Source of the DNA: CAYGZA01 sp964354135
GTDB lineage: Bacteria > Planctomycetota > Planctomycetia > Pirellulales > Thermoguttaceae
Length of the DNA stretch: 25,997 nt
Reading direction: 5' to 3'
Assembly (NCBI GenBank): GCA_964354135.1
Contig: CAYGZA010000056.1
Coordinates: 1-25,997 of the forward strand
Positions 1 through 6,775 of this stretch are shown piece by piece. The notes under the pieces are model-generated. The model was given only the letters and a program-made list of their open reading frames with translations. It was not told where the DNA came from and searched no databases. The first letter of the stretch is position 1, and each line of letters starts with the position of its first letter. A program made the translations under genes and the position numbers.

Positions 1-965
1 CCGACCACGTCGGTGGCCACCAGGTGGCGAACGGTGCCCTGGCGGAATTGCCCCATCACGCGGTCGCGGACCCGCTGGGCCAGGTCGCCGTGGATGGCCG
101 CCACCGAGTCGAGCTTCTTGGCCAGCCGCCCGGCCACTTTGTCGGCGCCGCGCTTGGTGCGGCAGAAGACGATCGCCTGGACCGGCTGCTCCCTGCGGAG
201 GAGCTGCGCCAAGAGCTCGAACTTGTCCTCCACCGCGACGGGAAAATAGAACTGCTCGATCGTCTCCACGGCGACCTGCTGGGGCGAGCAGTTGAGCATC
301 TGCGGCTCGCGCATGTACCGCTCGGCCAGCCGCATCACGGGCGGCGGGATCGTGGCGCTGAGGAGCAGCGTCTGCCGCGACGCCGGACAGCGGCGGAGGA
401 TCTTCTCGATGTCGGGCCGAAAGCCGATGTCCAGCATCCGATCCGCCTCGTCCAGCACCACGATGCGAACCCCGTCAAAAGAAAGGGTCTGTCGCTGGAG
501 GTGATCGAGCACCCGGCCCGGCGTGCCGATCACGACGTCCACCCCGCGCTGGAGATGTTCGACTTGCTGGCGGAGCGGCTTTCCTCCGTAGACGGCCACG
601 ATGGCCAGCTTCCGCCCGGCCGCGAGCTTCTGGAACTCGTCGCGGACCTGGACCGCCAGCTCCCGCGTGGGCGCCAGCACCAGGGCCTCGGGCCGACCTC
701 TCCGCCGGTGCGGCTCGATCCGCTCGAGGATGGGGATGACGAAGGCGGCCGTCTTTCCTGTGCCCGTTTGCGCCTGGGCCATCAGATCGATCCCTTCCAC
801 GGCCCGGGGAATCAGGCCCGCCTGGACCGGCGTCGGCTCCAGGTATTCCGCTTGCTCCAAGGCCGCAAGGGTCGGCTCCGAAAGGGAAAGCCCCCCGAAT
901 CGGCTCGTCGGCGGGCCGCCGGGGTGTTCCCTAGGAGGTGTCGGTTTTGCGTGTCGCTCTTTCAA
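1..965 (-). CDS. DEAD-box ATP-dependent RNA helicase (3' end outside window)
   Basis: An ATP-dependent RNA-unwinding enzyme of the cytoplasm (RNA remodelling, ribosome assembly or mRNA decay). Reading from 965 downward, the conserved motifs appear in order: a Q-motif region ending PTPVQ (about residue 48), motif I AQTGTGKT (65-72), PTRELA, the Walker B tetrad DEAD, SAT, then in the second RecA domain IVFCRT and VATDVVG at the window edge. The C-terminal part lies beyond position 1. No ATG fits: the frame is closed by a stop at 987-989. The best start is TTG at 963-965, preceded by an AGGGAG ribosome-binding site about 5 nt upstream. A non-autonomous element has inserted 33 bp upstream of this start. 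The family is certain; the subfamily (RhlE/CsdA-like) cannot be fixed without the C-terminus. Confidence 0.92.
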   Translation of the reverse strand, partial: MKERHAKPTPPREHPGGPPTSRFGGLSLSEPTLAALEQAEYLEPTPVQAGLIPRAVEGIDLMAQAQTGTGKTAAFVIPILERIEPHRRRGRPEALVLAPTRELAVQVRDEFQKLAAGRKLAIVAVYGGKPLRQQVEHLQRGVDVVIGTPGRVLDHLQRQTLSFDGVRIVVLDEADRMLDIGFRPDIEKILRRCPASRQTLLLSATIPPPVMRLAERYMREPQMLNCSPQQVAVETIEQFYFPVAVEDKFELLAQLLRREQPVQAIVFCRTKRGADKVAGRLAKKLDSVAAIHGDLAQRVRDRVMGQFRQGTVRHLVATDVV

Positions 966-988
966 GACTACTCCCTGTCCTGAGTTTC

Positions 989-998
989 ATAAGGTAAT
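989..998 (+). repeat. Target-site duplication, left copy
   Basis: ATAAGGTAAT, identical to 1263-1272 and directly abutting the left terminal inverted repeat. Confidence 0.8.
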
Positions 999-1262
999 AT
1001 GGGTATTGACTTGACTCAACTACCTACCATAGGTTGTGTTTGCCGTTGGTGCCATCGCTTGTGGCTCGACTTACCTCCGTTACCTCGGCACGTCCTGCCG
1101 CACTGTGGGCACGTCCACCGACTCTTGGCATGTTTTCGCGCTCGTTCCACGCCGTTTTTCGGCGTCGCTGAGTGTCGCCATCGTACAGCCCTCCTACTTG
1201 ATTGTCTGGGCTGTGACACGATCACTACAGGTTGTGGTCGGTTGAGTCAAGTCAATACCCAT
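999..1262. mobile_element. 264-bp MITE-like element with 22-bp TIRs and 10-bp target duplication
   Basis: A perfect 22-bp terminal inverted repeat, beginning ATGGGTATTGACTTGAC, lies at 999-1020 with its reverse complement at 1241-1262. Immediately outside, the 10-bp sequence ATAAGGTAAT occurs on both sides (989-998 and 1263-1272). This is a textbook target-site duplication, so the insertion is young or well preserved. There is no room for a transposase, so the element is non-autonomous. It sits between the stop of the inositol-phosphate synthase gene (1334) and the start of the helicase gene (965), both minus strand, and may affect helicase expression. A 69-codon minus-strand frame inside it has a C2H2 zinc-finger spacing. 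The parent transposase family cannot be named from the ends. Confidence 0.85.
1016..1225 (-). CDS. Possible small C2H2 zinc-finger-like protein inside the MITE
   Basis: A 69-residue frame wholly inside the 264-bp element. It starts at a GTG (1223-1225) and its stop codon is formed by the left terminal repeat. It is basic, with many Arg and Lys. It contains CPQC, twelve residues, then HKRWH, which is exactly the C-x2-C-x12-H-x3-H spacing of a classical C2H2 zinc finger (codons about 1049-1111). The usual core Phe and Leu positions are Cys and Lys, so the fold is not assured. No strong ribosome-binding site was seen. It may be a real element-encoded DNA-binding peptide, a decayed fragment, or chance. 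Confidence 0.25.
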   Translation of the reverse strand: MIVSQPRQSSRRAVRWRHSATPKNGVERARKHAKSRWTCPQCGRTCRGNGGKSSHKRWHQRQTQPMVGS

Positions 1263-1272
1263 ATAAGGTAAT
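1263..1272 (+). repeat. Target-site duplication, right copy
   Basis: ATAAGGTAAT, identical to 989-998 and directly abutting the right terminal inverted repeat. Confidence 0.8.
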
Positions 1273-1333
1273 GACTCCGCGGCGGGCAGTACTGGGGTGT
1301 CCGGCGCGCGGCCGGCCCTCGGGGCACGCTGCG

Positions 1334-2542
1334 TCATCGCCGGACGTCCTGTCCGGCGGCCCATGCCTCGAGCATCTGGAATTGCCGGGTGAAATCCTGT
1401 TCATGTACTCCATAAGGACTCTTGAAGAAGCTGGCCAGGAACGTCAAGCGTCCCGTGTCGCCGCGGCGCCAGGCCAACTCGGTGAAGCGAACGAGATCCA
1501 GCACCAGCGGGGCGGCCAACAGGGAGTCGCACCCCTGCCAGATGAGCTGGAGCGTCATCGGCGTTCCCAGGAAACCCTGGAAGTGTACGTGGTCCCAGGC
1601 GGTTTTCCAATCCCCCAGGCTCTCGATGTACTCGATCGAGACCAGCGTCTGGGGCTTGTACCCCAGGACCTCGCCCAGCACGTGGTCCTTGCTGGCGATC
1701 TTGGACTGCTTGTTGGCCGGATCGTCGAGCACCTTGCCGTCGAGGTTGCCGAAGATGTTGTGGCCGACCCAGCTCATCACGCGCAGGTTCCGCCGGCGGA
1801 ACAAGGGGGCCAGGACGCTCTTCAGCAGGGTCTCGCCGGTCTTGCCGTCGCAGCCCATGTGCCGCGCACCCCGCAGCCGCGCCAACTCGTCGAGGGCCTC
1901 CGGCGCGGAGCCCAGCGACGGGGTGAAGTTGATGTACGAATAGCCGCGGTCCAGCGCGGCAATGGCGTAAAGCGCACTGGCCGGTAGCGCGCACTTCCGC
2001 GGCCGGTCCAGTTGCCGCTCCAGCTCCGACCAGCTCGGCGGCACCGACCCCGGTTCCACCGGCGGCTCCGTGGAGGCCACGTTCACCACGATCAGGTGCT
2101 CCAGCTCATGGGCCTCAACGAACCGGACCATGTCGTCCCGGACCCGGCGGATCGCCTCGCGGGGCGTCTCCCGCGCGGGAACCTCGGGCCCGGCCAGCCG
2201 GCCGATCGTGGGACCGACCCGCACGATCGTCCCGGGACGGATGCGGCGGTCGATCCGGTCCAGCTCCGGCCTGCACCGGGCGATCAACTCCGGATCGATG
2301 GCCCGGTTGTCGGCAGCCAGCCGGTGTGCCTCGTCGGCAAGTCGCAGCGGGCGGATCTCATGGCCCCCGACCACGAAATCCTCCCACCCTGCCAGCCCGA
2401 GATGGCGGAACTCGGGAAGCCGGCTGACCAGCCCGCAGTCGGGCACCAGACCGCGTTTGAGGGCAGCGAGCCCGACAAGGGTTGTAGTTGCCACGCCCCC
2501 CTTGGCCCCGATCAGCCAAATCCCGACGCCCGCCTTTCCCAT
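1334..2542 (-). CDS. ino1: Inositol-3-phosphate synthase (MIPS family)
   Basis: Converts glucose 6-phosphate to 1D-myo-inositol 3-phosphate with bound NAD, the first step to inositol lipids and inositol-derived solutes; cytoplasmic. The N-terminal Rossmann segment is clear (WLIGAKGGVATTT), followed later by GCDGKTGETLLKS and by the conserved NIFGNLDGKVL and NKQSKIASKDHVL stretches that bind substrate and NAD in this family. The start chosen, ATG at 2540-2542, places the Rossmann strand at the N-terminus and gives 402 residues, closer to the short prokaryotic enzymes than the ~510-residue eukaryotic ones. The open frame extends upstream to 2656, but that extension is low-complexity and lacks family sequence. 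The next gene in its direction is the helicase, separated by the MITE. Confidence 0.85.
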   Translation of the reverse strand: MGKAGVGIWLIGAKGGVATTTLVGLAALKRGLVPDCGLVSRLPEFRHLGLAGWEDFVVGGHEIRPLRLADEAHRLAADNRAIDPELIARCRPELDRIDRRIRPGTIVRVGPTIGRLAGPEVPARETPREAIRRVRDDMVRFVEAHELEHLIVVNVASTEPPVEPGSVPPSWSELERQLDRPRKCALPASALYAIAALDRGYSYINFTPSLGSAPEALDELARLRGARHMGCDGKTGETLLKSVLAPLFRRRNLRVMSWVGHNIFGNLDGKVLDDPANKQSKIASKDHVLGEVLGYKPQTLVSIEYIESLGDWKTAWDHVHFQGFLGTPMTLQLIWQGCDSLLAAPLVLDLVRFTELAWRRGDTGRLTFLASFFKSPYGVHEQDFTRQFQMLEAWAAGQDVRR

Positions 2543-2751
2543 GCGTTGCCGTACTCTCGAGGAATTGCTGGCAGCCCTTAGAGGCGGCCCCAGGGTACTC
2601 CGATTGTCGTTCACACGCCGGAAGGCGTCAACCGCTCCGAGCAGCGTCCACCGCACCGAGCGGCCTTGCGCGATTCCGGGAGGGCGAGGCTCTTGCCGAC
2701 CCGAGCAAGAACACCGGACTCGCCGCCGGCAGCCCCGTCCGATCGCGCAGC

Positions 2752-3513
2752 CTACTTGTCCGTAGACAGCACCTGGCGCAATAGCGCGGATAAATCGTCG
2801 TAAGCGTGTTCCGAGGGCGGACCCGGGGCGTAGTGGTAAACGGCGTTGTGCATCTTCTTGGGAAGCGAAACGAGCGTCGAGGAAACCGTGCCGTATTCCG
2901 GGTCGCAGATCACCACTCCCCGGCGGCCCGCGGCATCCGGCTTGCGGGAGAACGTGCGGCTGGCCACCGCCAGAAAGGCTACCGCGGAGTCCAGACGCTG
3001 GAGCGTGAGCAGCCGCCGGACCAGTTCTTGGCGCTCGTCGATCAGGTCGTCCAGGTCGCCTGCGGAGATCAGGTGGAGCCCGGGCTTCAGCTCCACGGTC
3101 TGGATCTTGTCGCCGGCGTAAATGACCAAAGCGTTTCGGGCGTCGGCGCAGACGAAGTTGGCCCCGGCATACCGCCCCGTAGCCAGCTCCTTAGCGGCAT
3201 AGTCGCACGCCTTGACGGCGGTCTCGAGGTTGAGCATCTCCCGGCAAAGCAATCCCCGCGAGCGAGGTTCCGGCGGCACGACCGTCTTGGGGCGATTCGC
3301 CACCGCGGCCACCAGTCCGTGTTGATTCACTCCGAGCCAAGTCCCCCCCGCCTTGCGGTCGATCCCGCAGATCACCCGGGGTCTCCCCGACTGAATGCGA
3401 GGGGCCTGGGTCGGCCGATCACGGAACTCCTCCCGGTTTGCGGCAACCAGAACCGGCGCGTCACGCGTGTTCTTGTATTGAATGGCCAGCATACACATCA
3501 GCGCTGCTCTCAT
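2752..3513 (-). CDS. TANGO2/NRDE-family protein
   Basis: A 253-residue protein resembling the NRDE (TANGO2) family, which looks like an Ntn-hydrolase fold and has been linked to haem and lipid handling; its bacterial reaction is unknown. Recognisable are MCMLAIQY at the N-terminus, VAANREEFRDRP (the NRDE signature with Asp replaced by Glu), GGTWLGVNQHGLVAAVANR, and a C-terminal segment with GVVICDPEYGTVSSTLV. A GGAGGTG ribosome-binding site lies about 12 nt before the ATG at 3513. Family members usually begin Met-Cys, which would correspond to an internal ATG at 3498, so the start could be either. A 209-bp spacer separates it from the inositol-phosphate synthase gene. Confidence 0.8.
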   Translation of the reverse strand: MRAALMCMLAIQYKNTRDAPVLVAANREEFRDRPTQAPRIQSGRPRVICGIDRKAGGTWLGVNQHGLVAAVANRPKTVVPPEPRSRGLLCREMLNLETAVKACDYAAKELATGRYAGANFVCADARNALVIYAGDKIQTVELKPGLHLISAGDLDDLIDERQELVRRLLTLQRLDSAVAFLAVASRTFSRKPDAAGRRGVVICDPEYGTVSSTLVSLPKKMHNAVYHYAPGPPSEHAYDDLSALLRQVLSTDK

Positions 3514-3593
3514 GGTGCAGATTCACCTCCGCTCGCTCGCTCCAAAACGAGGCGACCCGCGAAACTGCGACCCGCATCCGTGAACCCTCGGTT

Positions 3594-3661
3594 CAAACCC
3601 GGCGTACACGAGTCCTAACCACGACTCAGCCGCTAACTTAACCGTTAGTCCGCCGGGTTTG
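3594..3661. repeat. Three-way-junction-like inverted repeat
   Basis: CAAACCCGGCG (3594-3604) pairs perfectly with CGCCGGGTTTG (3651-3661). Inside are two smaller stems: GAGTC (3610-3614) with GACTC (3623-3627), and CTAAC (3633-3637) with GTTAG (3644-3648). Together they draw a cloverleaf-like three-way junction. Its role is unknown; it may be a structured RNA, a binding site or a relic. Confidence 0.5.
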
Positions 3662-3717
3662 CACCCCCCCGTCGAGGGATTTCTCCCGAGATTCGCGGCT
3701 GGATGGCAGACGAGAAG

Positions 3718-3743
3718 GACTTCTGAAGTCTCAAAGACTTCGG
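3718..3743 (+). repeat. Dispersed hairpin repeat, copy 1
   Basis: Three alternating inverted units: GACTTC, then GAAGTCT-CAA-AGACTTC, then GG. The middle unit can pair with either neighbour. A near-identical 26-bp copy lies on the other strand at 24750-24775. Confidence 0.65.
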
Positions 3744-3975
3744 ACGTCCGTGGATGCGGCTTGTCCTCCGCTGTGGAATGCTGTGATGCGAGTCACGTTG
3801 CCTCAAGACCCCCTAAACGGGCGGTGCCATTCCACAGTTCGTCCGACCCACGGGCCCAGTGGTCTTGAGTGCCAGCCCCGGAAGGCTTAACCTTCTGCTT
3901 TTGGTTGGCGGCCACTGGCGGCCCCGAAGGTACCTCTGGGGTGGTATCACGATCCGGCCTATTGGGACTGAGTTC

Positions 3976-5016
3976 ATGACGACGGAGATCAGCCGACCCG
4001 ACGAGATCGTCATTCCGACTACCCGTTCCCGGTTGGGGGCCTTGCTGGGCGTTCAGGTTTTGGGCACCGGGAGCAGCGTTCCCGAGACCCTCATCGATAA
4101 CGCCGACTTGGCGGCGCTGGGCTACGACTGCGACTGGATCGTCCAGCGGACCGGCGTGCTGGAGCGGCGGCACGCCTCGCCCGAAACGGCGACCAGCGAC
4201 CTGGCGGTGGAAGCCGCGGCACGGTGCATCGAGCAGGCGGGGGTCGATCCTTCGGACATCGATCTGGTTCTCGTCGGGACCTACACCCCCGACATGCTGC
4301 TCCCCTCCGCTGCGTGCCTGGTACAGGACCGGCTCGGGCTGCGGGCCCCCGCCATGGATCTCCATGCGGCCTGCGCCGGCTTCGTCTTTGCCATGATTAC
4401 CGGGGCCCAGTTCGTCGCCAGCGGGTGCAACCGGCTGGTCCTGGTAATCGGCGCGGACTGCAATTCCCGGGTCGTCAATCCGGAGGACAAGCGGACGTTT
4501 CCGCTCTTCGGCGATGCCGCCGGCGCCGTGCTGTTGGCGCCGGGAAGCCGGGAGCAGGGATTGCTCTCGTACGCCATCGGCTCCGACGGGTCCGGGGCCG
4601 AGCTGCTATGCCGCCGCATGGGCGGTTCGCGGATGCCCTATTCCGCCGCCGCTGCCGCCACAGGGCTCCATTTCCTTCACATGGACGGTAAGCCCGTCTT
4701 CAAATGGGCGATCCGCATGCTCTGCCAATCGGTGGCCGAGGTGCTCGGCGCCGCCGAGAAGGACATCACCGACGTCGACCTGATGATCCTTCACCAGGCC
4801 AACCTGAGGATCATTCGCTCGGCGGTCGAAGAGTTGAAGATCGACGAAAGCAGGGTCTTCAACAACCTGGAGCGTTTCGGCAACACGTCCGCCGGAAGCA
4901 TCCCGCTGGCCCTCGACGAAGCGGTCCGCCAGGGACGCATCCGCCGTGGCGATCACCTCCTGATGAGCGGCTTTGGCGCCGGGTTGGTCTGGGGCACGGT
5001 GCTGATGCGATGGTAG
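3976..5016 (+). CDS. fabH: 3-oxoacyl-ACP synthase III (KAS III, FabH-like)
   Basis: Condenses an acyl-CoA starter with malonyl-ACP; cytoplasmic. The whole KAS III fold is present in 346 residues. Active-site Cys133 lies in HAACAGFVF, His273 in ILHQANLRI and Asn303 in FGNTSAGSIP, and the chain ends with the family's GAGLVWGTVLMRW. The start at 3976 gives an N-terminal extension of about 25 residues over classical FabH. An upstream in-frame ATG at 3859 would add 39 residues that fall in the structured leader and do not look like the family. It is the first gene of the lipid locus, 217 bp before the SDR gene. Its position suggests it supplies a dedicated starter to the downstream synthase rather than serving housekeeping fatty-acid synthesis; this is inference. 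A KAS III-fold enzyme of the OleA/PqsD type is a less likely reading. Confidence 0.88.
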   Translation: MTTEISRPDEIVIPTTRSRLGALLGVQVLGTGSSVPETLIDNADLAALGYDCDWIVQRTGVLERRHASPETATSDLAVEAAARCIEQAGVDPSDIDLVLVGTYTPDMLLPSAACLVQDRLGLRAPAMDLHAACAGFVFAMITGAQFVASGCNRLVLVIGADCNSRVVNPEDKRTFPLFGDAAGAVLLAPGSREQGLLSYAIGSDGSGAELLCRRMGGSRMPYSAAAAATGLHFLHMDGKPVFKWAIRMLCQSVAEVLGAAEKDITDVDLMILHQANLRIIRSAVEELKIDESRVFNNLERFGNTSAGSIPLALDEAVRQGRIRRGDHLLMSGFGAGLVWGTVLMRW

Positions 5017-5233
5017 GCCGGGGCTTTCGGCCGCGGTGTCTGGTTGTGGCACGAGGCTCGCACGTAGGCAGGATGTGCTGGCCGCCATAGCAGGTGGACA
5101 AGTCTGCATCGCATGGGGGGGTTTCTCGCGCGGACGTTGTGATTAGTATTGTTTGATAGGTGGAAACACGCCCGGGCGGCGCCTGTCGTGCATCCTTGCG
5201 TCTAATCGGCCTCCGCACCCCCGGATCGAAGCC

Positions 5234-6694
5234 ATGGCCTACTGCTTGCTGACCGGTTCGACCGGCTTACTCGGCCGGTATCTGCTCCGAGACCTGCTGC
5301 TGGCCGGGAGGCGGGTGGCTGTGCTGGCTCGTCCGGCCAGACAGGAAACGGCTCGCCGGCGGGTCGAGGCCGTGATGAGCGATTGGGAAGGTGCCGGAGG
5401 CCGCGCGCTGCCGCGTCCCGTGGTGCTTGAGGGGGACCTTTGCAGAGCGAGCTTGGGGCTCAGTGATGCCGGCCGGCGCTGGGTTGCCGATCACTGCCGG
5501 GCGGTCGTCCACAGCGCGGCCAGCATGACCTTTCGCCCCGACAAGCACGGCGAGCCCGCGCGGACCAACGTGGACGGCACCCGTTGGCTGCTGGAGTTTT
5601 GCCGCGAGAGCGGCATCCGCGAGTTCCACCACGTCTCGACGGCCTATGTCTGCGGTTTGCGGGAAGGGCGGGTCCTGGAAAGCGAGCTGGATTGCGGGCA
5701 GCAGCTCGGCAACATCTACGAAAAGAGCAAGCTCGAAGGAGAGAAGCTTCTCCGCCAGTCCGATTTCCTGGACGTGCTGACGGTCTACCGGCCGGCGAGC
5801 CTGGTCGGCGACTCGCAGACCGGCTACACCACGAGCTATCACGGCGTCTACCTGCCGCTTCAGTTGGCCTGCGCGATGGCCGACAAGATCCCGCCCAAGG
5901 AGATGAATGACCGGTTCCTGGCGCGCCTCCGGCTCGAGGGCTCCGAGGGGAAGAACCTCGTCCCGGTGGACTGGGTCTCGGCCGCGATCGCTTACCTGGT
6001 GACGCACGCGGAACACCACGGCAAGACCTTCCACCTGGCCTCGCCCAAGCCCACGGCCGTGCGTTTGATTCAAGAGATCGTCCAGGAGGCTTTGCGCCGC
6101 TATTACAAGCGGCCTGTAGCGGCCGCGGCCGGCGAAGAGGCCCTGGCCGGTTACGAGAAGTTGTTCCAGGAGTACATGTCGGTCTACCAATCGCACTGGC
6201 GAAACGACCCGACGTTCGACCTGACCGCAAGCGGCCGGGCGCTGAGTCACCTGCCTTGTCCGCAGATGGACCGCGACCGGCTGTTGTGCCTGGCGAAGTT
6301 CGCGGTCGACAACGGTTTCAACCCGCCGCGACGCAGGCCCGTAGCCACGGAGTTCGACGCGCACGGGTACCTCGATCGCTTTGCCGCCGTCGGGCAGTCT
6401 CCGGAAGCCGGAGCCGCCGGAGACTGCCCGGCCCTGGAGATCACGGGCCGCGGCGGCGGCCAATGGCAGCTCGTGCTCCGGGACGGCGCGCTGCTGCGAG
6501 CGGCCGTGGGAGTAGGGCCGGAGGACAGCGACGGCTACTACCTCAATAGCGAGACGTTCGGCGCGATCGTTCATGGCCGCGTCCCCGTGGAGCAGGCAGT
6601 CTACGCCGGACGCCTTCTGATTCGGTGCCGCAAGCGTTCCTGCCAGGAGTTGACCGGAATCCTGGAGCAACTGGTGTCTTCAAGCCCGCGTTGA
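5234..6694 (+). CDS. Thioester-reductase-like extended SDR fused to an SCP2-like domain
   Basis: 486 residues. Residues 1-~330 are an extended short-chain dehydrogenase of the NAD-binding-4 / thioester-reductase / fatty acyl-CoA reductase type. They contain TGSTGLLG (7-14, nucleotide binding), HVSTAYVCG (about 133-141), and the catalytic Tyr162-x3-Lys166 in IYEKSKLEGE. A linker follows, then from about residue 400 a segment matching the end of SCP2 sterol-carrier domains (ETFGAIVHGRVPVEQAVYAG then LLIRC). Such SDRs reduce acyl thioesters to aldehydes or alcohols or oxidise lipid hydroxyls; an SCP2 domain would hold a hydrophobic substrate. The start at ATG 5234 puts the Rossmann strand at the N-terminus; an upstream in-frame start at 5153 adds unrelated sequence. 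It lies 81 bp before the synthase and probably shares its transcript, so reductive release or tailoring of the synthase product is plausible. Confidence 0.82.
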   Translation: MAYCLLTGSTGLLGRYLLRDLLLAGRRVAVLARPARQETARRRVEAVMSDWEGAGGRALPRPVVLEGDLCRASLGLSDAGRRWVADHCRAVVHSAASMTFRPDKHGEPARTNVDGTRWLLEFCRESGIREFHHVSTAYVCGLREGRVLESELDCGQQLGNIYEKSKLEGEKLLRQSDFLDVLTVYRPASLVGDSQTGYTTSYHGVYLPLQLACAMADKIPPKEMNDRFLARLRLEGSEGKNLVPVDWVSAAIAYLVTHAEHHGKTFHLASPKPTAVRLIQEIVQEALRRYYKRPVAAAAGEEALAGYEKLFQEYMSVYQSHWRNDPTFDLTASGRALSHLPCPQMDRDRLLCLAKFAVDNGFNPPRRRPVATEFDAHGYLDRFAAVGQSPEAGAAGDCPALEITGRGGGQWQLVLRDGALLRAAVGVGPEDSDGYYLNSETFGAIVHGRVPVEQAVYAGRLLIRCRKRSCQELTGILEQLVSSSPR

Positions 6695-6775
6695 GATAGC
6701 ACCACAGACCGACCGGCAGCCGCGATTTCCCGAAGACGTGAGATACCCCGGCCGATCACCATGTGAGACCGAATC

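Larger units (their letters stand above)
3514..3975. promoter_or_regulatory. 462-bp divergent intergenic region with dense inverted repeats
   Basis: It lies between the divergent TANGO2-like and KAS III genes, so it should hold both promoters. I see no convincing -35/-10 pair. It does hold an 11-bp inverted repeat (3594-3604/3651-3661) enclosing two small hairpins, a dispersed hairpin repeat (3718-3743), two interleaved inverted repeats (3771-3780/3828-3837 and 3802-3810/3861-3869) and a small hairpin at 3881-3895. No tRNA or protein-coding gene is supported here. Confidence 0.5.

Noticed and set aside
24..983. Plus-strand frame of 319 codons at the left edge
   Set aside because: Antisense of the DEAD-box helicase, whose motifs are unmistakable on the minus strand.
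2676..2706. GGGAGGGCGAGGCTC-type sequence that recalls dispersed repeats of planctomycete genomes
   Set aside because: Only one copy is in this window and the resemblance is from memory, so it cannot be supported here.
3580..3620. tRNA T-arm-like sequence GGTTCAAACCC
   Set aside because: The stem around the loop does not pair fully and no matching acceptor stem exists at the required distance.
3610..3650. Integron attC-like CTAAC...GTTAG
   Set aside because: Spacing between the two boxes is only six bases and no integrase or second core site was seen; it is just a small hairpin.
3859..3975. Longer N-terminus for the KAS III gene
   Set aside because: The extra 39 residues are unlike the family and lie in a region rich in inverted repeats.
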